Below are positions 9,236 through 19,686 of a stretch of DNA of 64,000 nt, piece after piece. Positions within the stretch are counted from its first letter, which is position 1. Each line of letters starts with the position of its first letter. The translations under genes and the position numbers were made by a program. Where the stretch lies: NCBI RefSeq assembly GCF_001870515.1, contig NZ_MDGT01000005.1, positions 62,001 through 126,000 of the forward strand. Direction: 5' to 3'. The notes under the pieces are model-generated. The model saw only the letters and a list, made by a program, of their open reading frames with translations. It had not been told where the DNA came from and ran no database searches. This DNA comes from Idiomarina sp. MD25a (GTDB lineage Bacteria > Pseudomonadota > Gammaproteobacteria > Enterobacterales > Alteromonadaceae).

Positions 9236-9246
9236 CATCGCTTTTA
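9216..9246. terminator. Bidirectional intrinsic terminator between mscS and the TonB receptor gene
   Basis: Perfect AAAGCGATGC / GCATCGCTTT stem with a 6-base loop that includes the mscS stop codon. A-run on the left, T-run on the right. It serves the convergent genes on both sides. Confidence 0.9.
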
Positions 9247-9264
9247 TCAAAACTCTCCGCGTAT

Positions 9265-11931
9265 TTAGAATTCACGCTTATACGTTAGCGAGAAGCTAAC
9301 ACCACGCGTTTCTGAACGAAGCAACGTATCATCAAACTCAATCTCTTTATCTTGGTTCAAGATATTTTGTACCTTGAGCGTGATCTGAGAATTAAAGTCT
9401 GGATAGTAGCTATAAACCGCGTCTAAACTATGGAAAGGTTGCTCAAACGCATCGCCACGGCCTTCGATACCTGGAATGATAATGCGCTCGCCAAACACGT
9501 TGTAAACCAACGATGCAGAGTGCTTACCATTGTCAGAATCAAAGCCAAGTTGACTGTTTACAACCCATTTTGAGTGACCCGTTAAGCGACGTTCGGTATT
9601 GGTAATCGACGTCGAAACACCGGTTTGTTCAACGATATTTTGAGTATTCAATTGAATTTCTGAATCACTCAAAGTGACGTTGCCCGATGCGAAGAAGTTG
9701 TTGCTGATAGACTTCAACCACTCCATCTCAACACCGTATACTTCACCGGTCTCAGCGTTAGCAATACGTACTAATGGAGGACCATCTTGGGCGGGCGACT
9801 GAACAGATTCAATCGGGTCAGTCATGTCCTTGTAGAACATACCTAGTGACAAGGTATCGCCATTTTCTTGATACCACTCCCAACGTGCGTCATAGTTCTT
9901 GATCGACGTTGTCCGCAAGCCCGGTGTGCCGCCGACAGGGAACAAAGTCAACGGATCGAGGTACGTTGAACTAGAGACTTCACGCAAGTCAGGACGTACT
10001 ACCGTTTGTCCGTAACTGAAGCGCAACTGCTGCTCATCGGTTAAGAAGTAAGTTAGCGCCAGCGAGGGGTAGAAGTCATCCTCCTGGAATGCCAGGTCCG
10101 CTAAGTCGTTAGGTGTCGGGTTGGTTGGCAAGTCGATTTCACCTGTTGTCGGTACCAGCGGTACCACAACTTGGCGGAAGTCTTCCCAACGTACACCCGC
10201 AGTGATACGCCACTGATCTTTCAAGAACACATCGCCTTCAAAATAGTAGGCATCAATGGTCTGTGCAGAGATGTAATCATCGCCCGCAACCGTAGTGTCA
10301 TTTAAAATCGGAGTGAAACTTAACTCAGTATTTGCCAGCAAGTCATCGTTTAGCACTTCACCTAACTGATAGCCCTGCAAAACGCTCGAGTCAGGGAACG
10401 CACGCGTATTGATATCAAAACGGCGGTTGGTAGCAAAACGCGTTTTCTGAACAAAATCCGCGCCCGCTTTTAAGGTAATATCCCAATCATCCAGCATGAT
10501 AGGAAGCGTCACATTCCCACCCCAGTTTTCAACTTCGTCATTGAGATCTTGGAATGAGTAACGCGCTGCTGTTGTGGCGTTGGTCAAGTTACTTTCATTC
10601 TCACGATCGAAAACACCGTCTTCATTGCGATCCGTGATGATGAAGCGCGTCTCTAAATTGCCTGGCGCGTAACGACTTGAACGAGACTTTGAGTATTTCC
10701 AATCAACACCCAAGAAGTTCCAATCAGTGAAGGTGTGCATCCCTTTAATTTGGTTTGCTACCATGCGACGCTCTTGGTAGTTCACGTCAAATTCGCGAAT
10801 GCGCTGATTTGAGCCAAAGTTAATATTGTTGTTATTACCTAATTTCTCGCGCAGGCGATCTTCGGTATCGTTCAAAATAACGTGGCTAAAATCGACTTTA
10901 TGGTTAGCACCGTAGTTCACACCAAAGGTAAACATCCCCGACCACGTCACTTGATGCTCAGTTGACTGAACATCATCCCAACCACGTACCAGCGTATAAG
11001 TATCGTCTGGGTTTAGGCGGAAGTTTTCCCCTAAAAACTGCTCTGATACTTGCCACTCATTATCGTATGCAGCCGTTGCCAAAAAACCCACCGCCCAATC
11101 ATCGGTCAAATCATAGCGGTTACCGTATGTAACATCTAAACCGTAGTCCGGGTCGATCGACTGCATCGTTGGATCGTAATCACGGTTCAGCGCTAGCGCG
11201 ACATCGCGGTTTTCTTCAATGCTGATTTCGTCAAGGAATGTGCGTTGTCCCCACAATGCCTGTAACATTTGAGGCGCAGCGCGGGTTCCGTCATCTTTAC
11301 CTTTCCAACTGCTACCACCGTCATACCAGTAGGCATCATCAAAGTTTTCTGAATTGCCACCCACTTTAACCGATGCATTAAATACTTCTTGCGTCGGTGC
11401 AGACTTCAAACGGATATCAACATTACCACCGCCGAAGTTAGCAGGCATTGAAGCCGAATAAGACTTCTGAACCGCCAAACTTGAAATGATATCGGCTGGG
11501 AACAAGTCGAGTGGAATGACAGCACGTGTTGGATCTGGACTCGGCACAGACATGCCATTGAGTTGTGTACTTGAGTAACGTTCACCCAATCCACGTACAT
11601 AAATGAACTTACCGTCAACTAACGTTAAGCCCGTAATACGGCGTAGTGCAGCGGCTGCATCAGAATCACCTGTGCGTGAAATTTGATCGGCACCCATGAT
11701 ATCTGCGACGAACGCCTGCTCTTTACGCTCTTGCACAACAGCTGCGGCACTGCCCTGTAAACGAGTACCTGTGGTAACCACTTCCTCGATGACTTGCTCA
11801 GGATTGCTTGCCTGCTGCGTTGCGTCAGTTTCGGTTTGCTCAGCATCTTGCCAAGCGAGGGCCGCAGGTGTTGCCAAACAGGCAAGCACTGCGAGAGAAA
11901 TATTTGCCAGAGGGAATCGGTTGGCACGCAT
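9265..11931 (-). CDS. TonB-dependent outer-membrane receptor
   Basis: 888 residues. A signal peptide (cleavage near TPAALA, about residue 26) is followed by a plug domain with EEVVTTGTRLQGS and GLGERYSSTQLNG. A 22-strand barrel ends in the aromatic YKREF typical of outer-membrane proteins. It imports a ligand using TonB energy; the ligand cannot be read from sequence. The upstream gene on the same strand, 91 bases away, is a large lipoprotein, forming a receptor/surface-lipoprotein pair common in Alteromonadales. A Pho-box-like site lies before that lipoprotein, so a phosphorus-containing ligand is a reasonable inference. AAGAGG precedes the ATG at a rather long distance. Confidence 0.92.
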   Translation of the reverse strand: MRANRFPLANISLAVLACLATPAALAWQDAEQTETDATQQASNPEQVIEEVVTTGTRLQGSAAAVVQERKEQAFVADIMGADQISRTGDSDAAAALRRITGLTLVDGKFIYVRGLGERYSSTQLNGMSVPSPDPTRAVIPLDLFPADIISSLAVQKSYSASMPANFGGGNVDIRLKSAPTQEVFNASVKVGGNSENFDDAYWYDGGSSWKGKDDGTRAAPQMLQALWGQRTFLDEISIEENRDVALALNRDYDPTMQSIDPDYGLDVTYGNRYDLTDDWAVGFLATAAYDNEWQVSEQFLGENFRLNPDDTYTLVRGWDDVQSTEHQVTWSGMFTFGVNYGANHKVDFSHVILNDTEDRLREKLGNNNNINFGSNQRIREFDVNYQERRMVANQIKGMHTFTDWNFLGVDWKYSKSRSSRYAPGNLETRFIITDRNEDGVFDRENESNLTNATTAARYSFQDLNDEVENWGGNVTLPIMLDDWDITLKAGADFVQKTRFATNRRFDINTRAFPDSSVLQGYQLGEVLNDDLLANTELSFTPILNDTTVAGDDYISAQTIDAYYFEGDVFLKDQWRITAGVRWEDFRQVVVPLVPTTGEIDLPTNPTPNDLADLAFQEDDFYPSLALTYFLTDEQQLRFSYGQTVVRPDLREVSSSTYLDPLTLFPVGGTPGLRTTSIKNYDARWEWYQENGDTLSLGMFYKDMTDPIESVQSPAQDGPPLVRIANAETGEVYGVEMEWLKSISNNFFASGNVTLSDSEIQLNTQNIVEQTGVSTSITNTERRLTGHSKWVVNSQLGFDSDNGKHSASLVYNVFGERIIIPGIEGRGDAFEQPFHSLDAVYSYYPDFNSQITLKVQNILNQDKEIEFDDTLLRSETRGVSFSLTYKREF

Positions 11932-11960
11932 GATATTAGTTACCTCTTGTTACTATGGAA

Positions 11961-11991
11961 GCCGGAGGTGTCCCGAAGGCCACCTCACGGC
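11961..11991. other. Hairpin in the lipoprotein-receptor intergenic gap
   Basis: GCCG-AGGTG arms pair with CACCT-CGGC around an 11-base loop, with one or two unpaired bases. There is no T-run in the direction of transcription (minus), so an RNA-stability or processing element that sets the receptor/lipoprotein ratio is more likely than a terminator. Confidence 0.55.
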
Positions 11992-12022
11992 TTTTAAAGA
12001 GCACGGTGTGCTACTTAAGGGG

Positions 12023-14779
12023 TTACTCTAATCCTACAGTCCAACCTGCAGTCCAATCGTTACCTTCCTCAACTGCACCTACGAAAGTTGCGTTGTCGAA
12101 GAATGTATCGCCGCTGAGGTCTGCTGCAGTTGCGTCAGTAATACTAAAGATACCGTTTAAAGTATCGGCTGCCGCCGCGATGCTATTGCCGTCCTGGTCA
12201 GTGAACCAAGTTTCGAGGTTGACGTCACCTGAACCAAACTTGAAGTTTTCACCGTTTTCACACGCCATAACCGAGTTGGTCATCGCGATGCCACCATCCT
12301 GCAAGTGCTGCTGGCTCACTGGGTTGCTTTCAACTTCAAAGCATTCACCCATGCCTGCTGGACCCGAAACAATCGTGTTGTAGAACGTTGCTTGAGTACC
12401 TTCACGGAGGTAGATACCCTCTGAAGAGTCTTCACCTTCGAACGTATTACCAATGATGGTCAAGTTAGCGATGGTCGGATTAGACATTGGCGTTGCCGCT
12501 GGGTTGCTACCGTCGTTATCGGCTTCGATACCGCGGTTTGTATCTGAATTGTCTGGGTTTTGGCGAACCAATACATACTGCATTTTGCCTTGATAGCCGT
12601 TATCCCAGTCGATGCTGTCATCTTGCATGTTAGTCAAAACAACATACTTAAAGTTAACCGCGCCGCCGAACATCTCGATACCGTCGTCTGAGTTGTTATG
12701 CACCTGCAAATACTCAACTGTCGTACCAGAGCCCACGCCACCAAAGGTGATGCCGTTCAGCTCATTGTCTGGTGCGATTTCAAAACCACCGTTCATGACA
12801 CGTACGTACTGCAATGTGCCTGAACTATCGGCCGCATCGGTACCACCGAATACAGCGCCTTCAGCGGCACCTTCAACTTGCAATGCACAGTCAGAACCGT
12901 CAGATGGGCATTTATTGCTTGGGGCGTTACCTAAGATAACTAAACCGCCCCACTGACCCGGTTGACCTTCGCCAGTCTCCACGTAGGCTGCTGAAGTGAA
13001 AGTGATAGGGTCAGCTGCTGTACCTTCAGCCATGATGTCTGAACCACGGCTAATCACTAAGTAGTCACCACCTGTACGGCCATAAACAGTTACGCCTGGC
13101 TCAATCGTCAATGTCATTGAGTCTGCATTATCGCCGCCCATAAATACTGGACCACTTAAGGCGTAGATATTGTCAGCCGTTAGCGTTAAATCACTAGTGT
13201 AAGAACCTTCGAGCTGACAAGTCGTCGTTGAACCGTCAACAGGAGTAATCGCTTCGGTTCCGTCTGGACAACCCGCTACTGGCGCTTCTGAACCGCCCGC
13301 AGTGACTTCACCGCCGCCAAAGCCAAATGCCCAACCCTGACGCCAATCGCTGTCCCCGGGTACTGCACCAACAAAATCAACTGATTCAAAGAAGCTACCA
13401 TCAACGGTGTTCGCAACGTCTTGACCTGCACCTAATAACGGTGAGTTTGCCATTGGCTGACCGTTAGCACCTAACATAATTGAAGTGCTCACTTGGTTGT
13501 TTTCTTGCTGATTTAAGAACCAATCCTCTAAGTCAACGTCGCTAGCGCCAAACTTGAAGTTCTCGCTGTTGTTACACGCCATGAAGGAGTTTTCCATGGT
13601 GATAGTGCCGTCACCCAGGTTAGCTTGTGATTGTGGGCTTCCTTCGACTTCCAAACACTCGCCCATTTCAGATGGACCTGTAACCACTACGTTGTAGAGT
13701 TGCGCACCTGTACCTTCACGCAGATAAATACCTTCCGATGAATCTTCACCTTGGAAGTTATTACCAATGATGGTTAAGTTAGCGATAGTCGGATTAGACA
13801 TCGGCGTTGCAGCAGGATCGCTGCCGTCGTTATCTGCTTCGATACCACGGTTGGCATCGCCGCCGTTTGGATCTTGCTCGACGTAAACAAACTGCATTTT
13901 ACCGCGGTAACCGTTATCCCAGTCGATACTGTCATCTTGCATGCTGGTTAGCACGACGTGCTTAAAGTTAACCGTACCACCAAACATTTCGATACCGTCA
14001 TCCGCGTTACCGTGAACTTGTAAGTAGTCAACTGTCGTGCCTGAACCAACACCGCCAAACGTGATACCGTTTAATTCGTTGTCAGGTGCGATTTCGAAAC
14101 CAGCGTGTTTAACGACAACGTAGCGTAAAGTACCTGAGTTATCGTCGTCTTGAGAGCCACCAAATACTGCGCCTTCTTCAGCACCTTCCACCTGCAGTGC
14201 ACAGTCAGAACCATCTGAAGGACACTTGTTACTTGAAGCGTTACCTAGGATAACCAAGCCACCCCATTGACCAGCGCCTGTCTCTTCGCCAACCACATCT
14301 TGTGATGAAGTAAAGATGATTGGTGAATCAGAGGTTCCATCTGCCATGATTTGTGAACCACGGCTAACAACAAGGTAGTCATTGCCTTGACGACCGAAGA
14401 CCACGGTACCCGGCTCGATAGTCAATGTTGCTGAATTTTCGTTATCACCACCGACAAACGTAGGCCCGTCGATAGCGTACATAACTGTTGTACCGTCATC
14501 TTTGCTGTTCACTAGCGTGGTGTCAGCAGTAATACGACCTGAGATGACTTGAACTTGTACTTCTTCGCCCAGCGCTTCTGACGCTGCTAACGAAAGTGAA
14601 CCACTCGTAGTACCCGGCAAATCAGCGCCTGTATCGCCGCCGTTGTCGCCGCCATTGTCACCACCATTATCTGGTTGCTGCACTTCAGCACCCGAATTGA
14701 TATTGATGTCGCCACCGCAACCAGCAAGCGCTAACGCTGCTGCAATCGCAGATGCTTTGAACAAAGAATTCAGATTCAT
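12023..14779 (-). CDS. Large outer-membrane lipoprotein with duplicated beta-helix-like domain
   Basis: 918 residues. A lipoprotein signal with lipobox LALAGC (Cys about residue 21) is followed by a low-complexity linker (repeats of GGDN, about 38-52). Two homologous halves of about 400 residues follow (about 80-490 and 520-918). Each repeats segments such as GGDN-S-TLTIEPG, KCPSDGSDCALQVEGA and LNGITFGGVGSGTTV. Short repeated strands with Gly/Asn/Asp turns suggest a right-handed parallel beta-helix. It is cotranscribed with, and upstream of, the TonB receptor, so it probably binds ligand at the cell surface, like a SusD-type partner but unrelated in sequence. GGGAG before the ATG supports this start. 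Confidence 0.8.
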   Translation of the reverse strand: MNLNSLFKASAIAAALALAGCGGDININSGAEVQQPDNGGDNGGDNGGDTGADLPGTTSGSLSLAASEALGEEVQVQVISGRITADTTLVNSKDDGTTVMYAIDGPTFVGGDNENSATLTIEPGTVVFGRQGNDYLVVSRGSQIMADGTSDSPIIFTSSQDVVGEETGAGQWGGLVILGNASSNKCPSDGSDCALQVEGAEEGAVFGGSQDDDNSGTLRYVVVKHAGFEIAPDNELNGITFGGVGSGTTVDYLQVHGNADDGIEMFGGTVNFKHVVLTSMQDDSIDWDNGYRGKMQFVYVEQDPNGGDANRGIEADNDGSDPAATPMSNPTIANLTIIGNNFQGEDSSEGIYLREGTGAQLYNVVVTGPSEMGECLEVEGSPQSQANLGDGTITMENSFMACNNSENFKFGASDVDLEDWFLNQQENNQVSTSIMLGANGQPMANSPLLGAGQDVANTVDGSFFESVDFVGAVPGDSDWRQGWAFGFGGGEVTAGGSEAPVAGCPDGTEAITPVDGSTTTCQLEGSYTSDLTLTADNIYALSGPVFMGGDNADSMTLTIEPGVTVYGRTGGDYLVISRGSDIMAEGTAADPITFTSAAYVETGEGQPGQWGGLVILGNAPSNKCPSDGSDCALQVEGAAEGAVFGGTDAADSSGTLQYVRVMNGGFEIAPDNELNGITFGGVGSGTTVEYLQVHNNSDDGIEMFGGAVNFKYVVLTNMQDDSIDWDNGYQGKMQYVLVRQNPDNSDTNRGIEADNDGSNPAATPMSNPTIANLTIIGNTFEGEDSSEGIYLREGTQATFYNTIVSGPAGMGECFEVESNPVSQQHLQDGGIAMTNSVMACENGENFKFGSGDVNLETWFTDQDGNSIAAAADTLNGIFSITDATAADLSGDTFFDNATFVGAVEEGNDWTAGWTVGLE

Positions 14780-14843
14780 TGGGTTCTCCCGACTTGGATG
14801 TTATCCATAGGTTAAAAGTCGAGGAGAATCTTAGGGAGCTAGC

Positions 14844-14886
14844 GTGACAAATTTGTGACAATCACAAACTGTCATCAAATCTTCAT
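14844..14886. promoter_or_regulatory. Pho-box-like repeats upstream of the lipoprotein/receptor operon
   Basis: On the minus strand TGTCAC-AAATT-TGTCAC repeats with an 11-base period (14844-14860), the spacing of PhoB half-sites. On the plus strand CTGTCAT-CAAA-TCTTCAT (14869-14886) has the same 11-base period with a weaker second half. They lie 65-107 bases upstream of the lipoprotein start. Control by PhoB is inferred from pattern alone. Confidence 0.5.
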
Positions 14887-14935
14887 ATTAGAGTAACGCA
14901 ACTGCAACGTACGAAATTAATTTGATGAGCTGCTT

Positions 14936-16765
14936 TCACAGCCCATACTCCATCGCAATTTCATCGCAACAGTGTTTCTTAGGACACAACTCACAGTCTT
15001 TCATTACCTTTTCTGGTAACTGTGCTTTGTCGCACAGCGTAAAGCCTTGCTGTTTAAAAAAGTCAGGCACACGGGTCAACACAATCACGCGCTTTAAACG
15101 TATTTGACGCGCTTTGTGGCACAAATGTTCAACCAGCATACGACCTTGCCCTCGTACCTGGCTTTGTGGATTAACACCCAACGAACGTATCTCAGCTAAG
15201 CCTGTGGTGTAGATATAAAGCGAAGCGCACCCAGTGACTTTGCCATCGACTTCAGACACGGCAAATTCATTGATTGAGTGCACAATGTCATCTTTCGCTC
15301 GTGGCAGGTTTTCGCCTGCACCTGCCCAGTGACCAACCAAGCCGACAATCGCATCAATATCATCCAACGTAGCATCACGAACCTTAATACGCAGACCTTG
15401 CTGAAGCTTCTTAAGCGCAGCTTGTGTCTGTTCAATGCTGGTGCCCCCGAGTGCATTTCGTTTTGCCAATAGCGCCTCAATGCTCAACCATTCATAAACG
15501 TCAGGCATAATCACCGAATGCACTGCTTGCAAAGTACTGAGAGGCAAATCTTCGAGCGGTTGCTGGTGCTGAAGCGCTATCTGCACGCATTCTCCCACCA
15601 CTTCATGCGCGGTTCGAAATGGAACGCCTTTGCTAACCAAATAATCGGCAAGCTCAGTCGCATTTGAGTAGCCGCCTTTCGCTGCTTGTAACGCCCGGGG
15701 CTGATTGACAGTAAGACCATTCACGCATTGCTGTGCAATATCGATAGAGGCTCCCCACTGGGTATAGCTGGCAAACAAGCCCTCTTTGTCTTCTTGCATG
15801 TCTTTGTTGTACGCCAACGGGAGTGCTTTCAATGTCATCAACAGTCCCACTTGCGCGCCAACTACACGTCCCGACTTGCCGCGAATTAGCTCAAGCGCAT
15901 CGGGATTCTTTTTCTGGGGCATCAGTGACGAGCCACTGCTCACATCATCGGCTAATTCAACAAACCCCGCTTCACCACTGGCATAAAAAATTAAATCTTC
16001 AGCCATACGAGAGAGATGAATCATCGACAGTGAAGCCACCGATAGCAGTTCGACAATAAAATCGCGATCGGATACGGCATCTAAACTGTTCGTCGCCGGC
16101 GCGCTAAACCCCAAACGAAGCGCTAATTCCGTTCGATCGACCGGATAAGCCGTACCGGCTAGAGCGCCCGCTCCGAGTGGGCACACATTGATACGCGCTA
16201 ACGCATCTTTTAACCGTGCCTGGTCGCGCTTAAACATCTCAACATAGGCTAAGCACCAGTGCGAAAATAGTACCGGTTGTGCGCGTTGCAAATGTGTATA
16301 GCCAGGAATCACCGTTGTTGCTTCGCGCTCAGCTAAATTAGCCAGCGCTGCAATTAGTTGCTCGAGTCGCTGCCATTGGGTCTCGACCTGCGCTCGGCAC
16401 CACAGTCGAATATCGGTGGCGACTTGGTCATTACGGCTACGACCTGTATGCAGTTTTTTACCCAGATCGCCAATGCGTTCGATCAGCTGACGTTCAATAA
16501 AGGCGTGAATGTCCTCATCACCGGCCACCGCGACATCACCTAAACACCCACTCCAGTGCTGTAAAATGTCATGCAATGCATGCTGTATATGGCTGTACTC
16601 ATCGGTCGTTAACACGCCCACCTGTTGCAGCGATTGCGCCCAAGCAATACTGCCCCGAATATCAAACTCAAGTAGTACACAGTCAAATGGCAGAGAGTCA
16701 TTAAACTGCTGAAAAGCTTGGCTGGGAGGCGCACTAAACCGGCCTCCCCAGAGTCCCTTGGTCAT
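14936..16765 (-). CDS. argH: ArgH(A): argininosuccinate lyase fused to N-acetylglutamate synthase-type GNAT domain
   Basis: 609 residues. Residues about 1-460 are argininosuccinate lyase, starting WGGRF and carrying the family signature [12 protein letters not shown] near residue 280, which cleaves argininosuccinate to arginine and fumarate. Residues about 465-609 form a GNAT acetyltransferase (acetyl-CoA loop QVRGQG) that can make N-acetylglutamate, the first step of the same pathway. This fusion is known from Moritella and related Alteromonadales/Vibrionales. The tail adds a Cys cluster ([10 protein letters not shown]), possibly metal binding. AGGAGG sits 5 bases before the ATG at 16765, preferred to a GTG two codons earlier. 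It ends the argCBFGH operon. Confidence 0.95.
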   Translation of the reverse strand: MTKGLWGGRFSAPPSQAFQQFNDSLPFDCVLLEFDIRGSIAWAQSLQQVGVLTTDEYSHIQHALHDILQHWSGCLGDVAVAGDEDIHAFIERQLIERIGDLGKKLHTGRSRNDQVATDIRLWCRAQVETQWQRLEQLIAALANLAEREATTVIPGYTHLQRAQPVLFSHWCLAYVEMFKRDQARLKDALARINVCPLGAGALAGTAYPVDRTELALRLGFSAPATNSLDAVSDRDFIVELLSVASLSMIHLSRMAEDLIFYASGEAGFVELADDVSSGSSLMPQKKNPDALELIRGKSGRVVGAQVGLLMTLKALPLAYNKDMQEDKEGLFASYTQWGASIDIAQQCVNGLTVNQPRALQAAKGGYSNATELADYLVSKGVPFRTAHEVVGECVQIALQHQQPLEDLPLSTLQAVHSVIMPDVYEWLSIEALLAKRNALGGTSIEQTQAALKKLQQGLRIKVRDATLDDIDAIVGLVGHWAGAGENLPRAKDDIVHSINEFAVSEVDGKVTGCASLYIYTTGLAEIRSLGVNPQSQVRGQGRMLVEHLCHKARQIRLKRVIVLTRVPDFFKQQGFTLCDKAQLPEKVMKDCELCPKKHCCDEIAMEYGL

Positions 16766-16774
16766 ATTCACCTC

Positions 16775-17977
16775 CTACACTTTTGCCGTTTGTTTTAACG
16801 CGCGGATACGGCTCGACAGTGAATAGAGGCGAATAAAGCCTGCGGCATGCTTTTGGTCATAAACATTATCGGCACCGAAGGTGGCAAACGCCTCGCTGTA
16901 AAGTGAATAAGGAGAACACTTTTGCGTGACAGTAACATTACCTTTATAGAGCTTAATCACGACTTCACCGGTTGCCACTCGGTTCAGACTTTCGGCGGCG
17001 GCTAACACCGATGCTTGGTTAGGGGTAAACCAACGTCCATCGTAAAGCAACTGAGCAAACTGCTCGCTTAGCTGTGTTTTCCATGAGCGCGTCATTTTAT
17101 CGAGAACCAACTCATCGATGCCACGTAAAGCGTGCATCATGATGGTCCCTCCCGGCGTTTCATAACAACCACGGCTTTTCATACCCACTAGACGATTCTC
17201 GACAATATCAACGCGACCAATGCCATGCTTGGCACCCAGTTTATTCAGTTGCTCGAGGCATTTAAGAGGCGACAACGCTTCACCGTTAACACTCACCACA
17301 GCGCCCTGCTCAATCGCTAGACTGATATATTCAGGTTTATCGGGTGCCTGTTCAGGTGAGCAAGTCAATGTCCACACTTCGTCACTCGGTTCACACCAAG
17401 GATCTTCAAGCTCGCCTCCCTCATGTGAGATATGCCACGCGTTGGCATCGCGACTATAGATTTTCTTGAGTGACGCAGAGCAGGGAATATTACGCTCTGC
17501 AAGATACGCAAGTAAGCTCTCCCGACTACTTAAATCCCATTCTCGCCACGGCGCAATCACCGTCAGTTCAGGCGCCAGCGCGGCATAGCATGATTCAAAA
17601 CGTATCTGGTCATTACCTTTACCCGTGCAGCCATGCGCTAAGGCATCCGCATTGACTTTACGCGCCAATTCTACTTGCGCTTTGGCAATTACCGGACGAG
17701 CCATCGCCGTGCCAAGTAAATAGCTCTGCTCGTAAACAGCACCGGTTTTCAAACTTGGATAAATGTAATCAGCTGCAAACTCATCTTTAAGATCGACAAT
17801 ATGACACTCACTAGCGCCCGAGGCTTTTGCTTTTGCTTCCACGCCTTCGAGTTCTTCTGCCCCCTGCCCTACGTCGGCCACAAAAGCCACCACTTCACAG
17901 CCGTAGTTTTCACGCAACCAAGGCACAATGACGGATGTATCTAAACCACCAGAATAAGCCAATACTACTTTGTTCAT
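16775..17977 (-). CDS. argG: Argininosuccinate synthase
   Basis: 400 residues, the usual length of the short (class I) form. The N-terminal ATP pyrophosphatase loop [10 protein letters not shown] (residues 7-16) is present, and [13 protein letters not shown] lies near residue 115. It joins citrulline and aspartate using ATP to give argininosuccinate, the substrate of the following argH. AAGGAG precedes the ATG. It sits 9 bases upstream of argH and 10 bases after argF, so all are in one operon. Confidence 0.96.
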   Translation of the reverse strand: MNKVVLAYSGGLDTSVIVPWLRENYGCEVVAFVADVGQGAEELEGVEAKAKASGASECHIVDLKDEFAADYIYPSLKTGAVYEQSYLLGTAMARPVIAKAQVELARKVNADALAHGCTGKGNDQIRFESCYAALAPELTVIAPWREWDLSSRESLLAYLAERNIPCSASLKKIYSRDANAWHISHEGGELEDPWCEPSDEVWTLTCSPEQAPDKPEYISLAIEQGAVVSVNGEALSPLKCLEQLNKLGAKHGIGRVDIVENRLVGMKSRGCYETPGGTIMMHALRGIDELVLDKMTRSWKTQLSEQFAQLLYDGRWFTPNQASVLAAAESLNRVATGEVVIKLYKGNVTVTQKCSPYSLYSEAFATFGADNVYDQKHAAGFIRLYSLSSRIRALKQTAKV

Positions 17978-17987
17978 TGTTTGCTCC

Positions 17988-18920
17988 TTAGCTCGCGTGT
18001 TGCTGGGTCAGTGTGTTTTTGGGGTTAAGTAAAAGATGAAGCAGCGCATTTTGTGCAAATAGCCGATTTTCTGCCTGCTTAAGACACAGTGAATCGTCGC
18101 TATCCATCACTTCAGAGGTGATCTCGTAATCACGATGGGCGGGTTGGCAGTGCATCACCGCACTCGCTCCAAGCCGTTTAATGAGGGCGGCGTTCACCTG
18201 ATAAGGCATAAAGGTGGCTTTAACCTCATCGAGACTTTGCTGTTGTCCCATCGAAACCCAAGTATCGGTATAAACAACATCGCTCTGCTCACAGGCCTCA
18301 GGATCATGAATTTGTTTGACCGAGCCGAACCCTGCTTGGTTGAGTTGGTCGATATCAGCCACACTGAGACCATGTTCAACAGGGGTTACTAAAGTGACAT
18401 GCATGCCGAGTAGACAACCATAAAGTGCCAGCGAACGCGCCACGTTGTTACCGTCTCCCCAATAGCTCAACGCTTTACCACTCACATCGCCATAGTGCTC
18501 GACCAATGTAAGACAGTCAGCCAGGGCTTGGCACGGATGAAACTGATCGCAAAGGCTATTAATCACAGGCACAGAAGCATGCTTAGCCAATTCTTGTAAA
18601 GTTGCATGCTGATTCACCCGTGCCACAATAGCGTCGCACCAACATGACAGGTTTTTGGCGTAATCAGCGATGGTTTCGCGTTGCCCGAGTTGGCCGTTTT
18701 GCTCGTCGAGGTAAACACAATGACCACCTAAGCGTTGGATGCCCACATCAAGGGATAGCCGTGTACGCAAACTAGGCTTCTCAAACAACGTCACGATGCT
18801 TTTTCCAGCTAGACTCTGAGTAAATTTTTGCGGCTGTGACTTTTGCTCAATAGCCGTATTGATTAACTGTAACAGTTGGCTTTGGGTAAGCTCATTACCC
18901 GTTAAAAAATGTGTGTTCAT
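17988..18920 (-). CDS. argF: Ornithine carbamoyltransferase
   Basis: 310 residues. The carbamoyl-phosphate site appears as [10 protein letters not shown] (about residue 52), followed by the FHPCQALAD motif (about 137) and HCQPAHRD near residue 260, where most family members have HCLPA; the Gln variant is, from memory, common in Alteromonadales. It makes citrulline from ornithine and carbamoyl phosphate in the cytosol. It lies between argB (22 bases) and argG (10 bases) in the arginine operon. Confidence 0.93.
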   Translation of the reverse strand: MNTHFLTGNELTQSQLLQLINTAIEQKSQPQKFTQSLAGKSIVTLFEKPSLRTRLSLDVGIQRLGGHCVYLDEQNGQLGQRETIADYAKNLSCWCDAIVARVNQHATLQELAKHASVPVINSLCDQFHPCQALADCLTLVEHYGDVSGKALSYWGDGNNVARSLALYGCLLGMHVTLVTPVEHGLSVADIDQLNQAGFGSVKQIHDPEACEQSDVVYTDTWVSMGQQQSLDEVKATFMPYQVNAALIKRLGASAVMHCQPAHRDYEITSEVMDSDDSLCLKQAENRLFAQNALLHLLLNPKNTLTQQHAS

Positions 18921-18942
18921 ACGAATCTCGAATATTAAAAAA

Positions 18943-19686
18943 CTAAGGATTAATCAATGTGCCGGAGTGATGACGGGTGTCGCACGAACACCCGCAGATT
19001 CGCACTTGCTTTTGTAGGAATTGAGCAACGTTTAGCGCCTGCTCTACTTTGAGTCGCATGCCCCCCATGAGGGTGCCCGATTGGATAAGCTGTTCGATAC
19101 TATCACTATCGAGTTGCGCGATAGGTTGTTGTTGGTCGTCAAGCACCGCAGGTACATCGCTGACAAAGGTAAGGGTCGCGGAAAGCGCTTTAGCGAGTCC
19201 TGCTGCCGCCTCATCAGCGTTTACATTGAGCCACTGGCCTTGGCTATCAAACCCGACACAGCTCACGATAGGTAGGTGCTTCTGCTCTAATAACGTCAGT
19301 AATAACTCACTCACTTCAAAGGGCTCAATACAATGACCCGTCATACCCAATTCGGGCTGCCCTTGATGGACGCGCAAACCCGTTTCAAATAACGTCAGCC
19401 CGACCGGCTTGAGTGTTTGTTTAATTGCCATGCCCAGTAGCTGCTTGTTAACGGTGCCGGCGAGTGCCCCCACAATCAGCGGCATTTGCTCTGCCATACT
19501 CACACGTAAACCGTGATACTTAACAACTGACAGATTCAACTTGGCAAACAAGTCGTCAACCTGCTGGCCACCGCCATGAACGATAAGCGTGGGCTCTAAG
19601 TTTTGTTGCTGAGCAATATGTTGAAACAGCGTCGTTAAACCTTGCGGATCATCAAGTACACGCCCACCGAGTTTGATGACATTCAT
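18943..19686 (-). CDS. argB: Acetylglutamate kinase
   Basis: 247 residues of the amino-acid kinase fold. It shows KLGG near residue 5, the HGGGQQVD substrate loop (about 38-45), NVNADEAA (about 160) and a C-terminal GGMRLKVEQAL. It phosphorylates N-acetylglutamate, the second arginine-pathway step. The short form without an N-terminal extension matches the E. coli type, which is usually not arginine-inhibited. Its ATG overlaps the argC stop by 4 bases (ATGA), coupling translation. Confidence 0.95.
   Translation of the reverse strand: MNVIKLGGRVLDDPQGLTTLFQHIAQQQNLEPTLIVHGGGQQVDDLFAKLNLSVVKYHGLRVSMAEQMPLIVGALAGTVNKQLLGMAIKQTLKPVGLTLFETGLRVHQGQPELGMTGHCIEPFEVSELLLTLLEQKHLPIVSCVGFDSQGQWLNVNADEAAAGLAKALSATLTFVSDVPAVLDDQQQPIAQLDSDSIEQLIQSGTLMGGMRLKVEQALNVAQFLQKQVRICGCSCDTRHHSGTLINP

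Noticed and set aside
13900-14200. CRISPR-like periodicity in the lipoprotein gene
   Set aside because: Repeats are coding, degenerate and belong to the duplicated protein domain; no spacer pattern.
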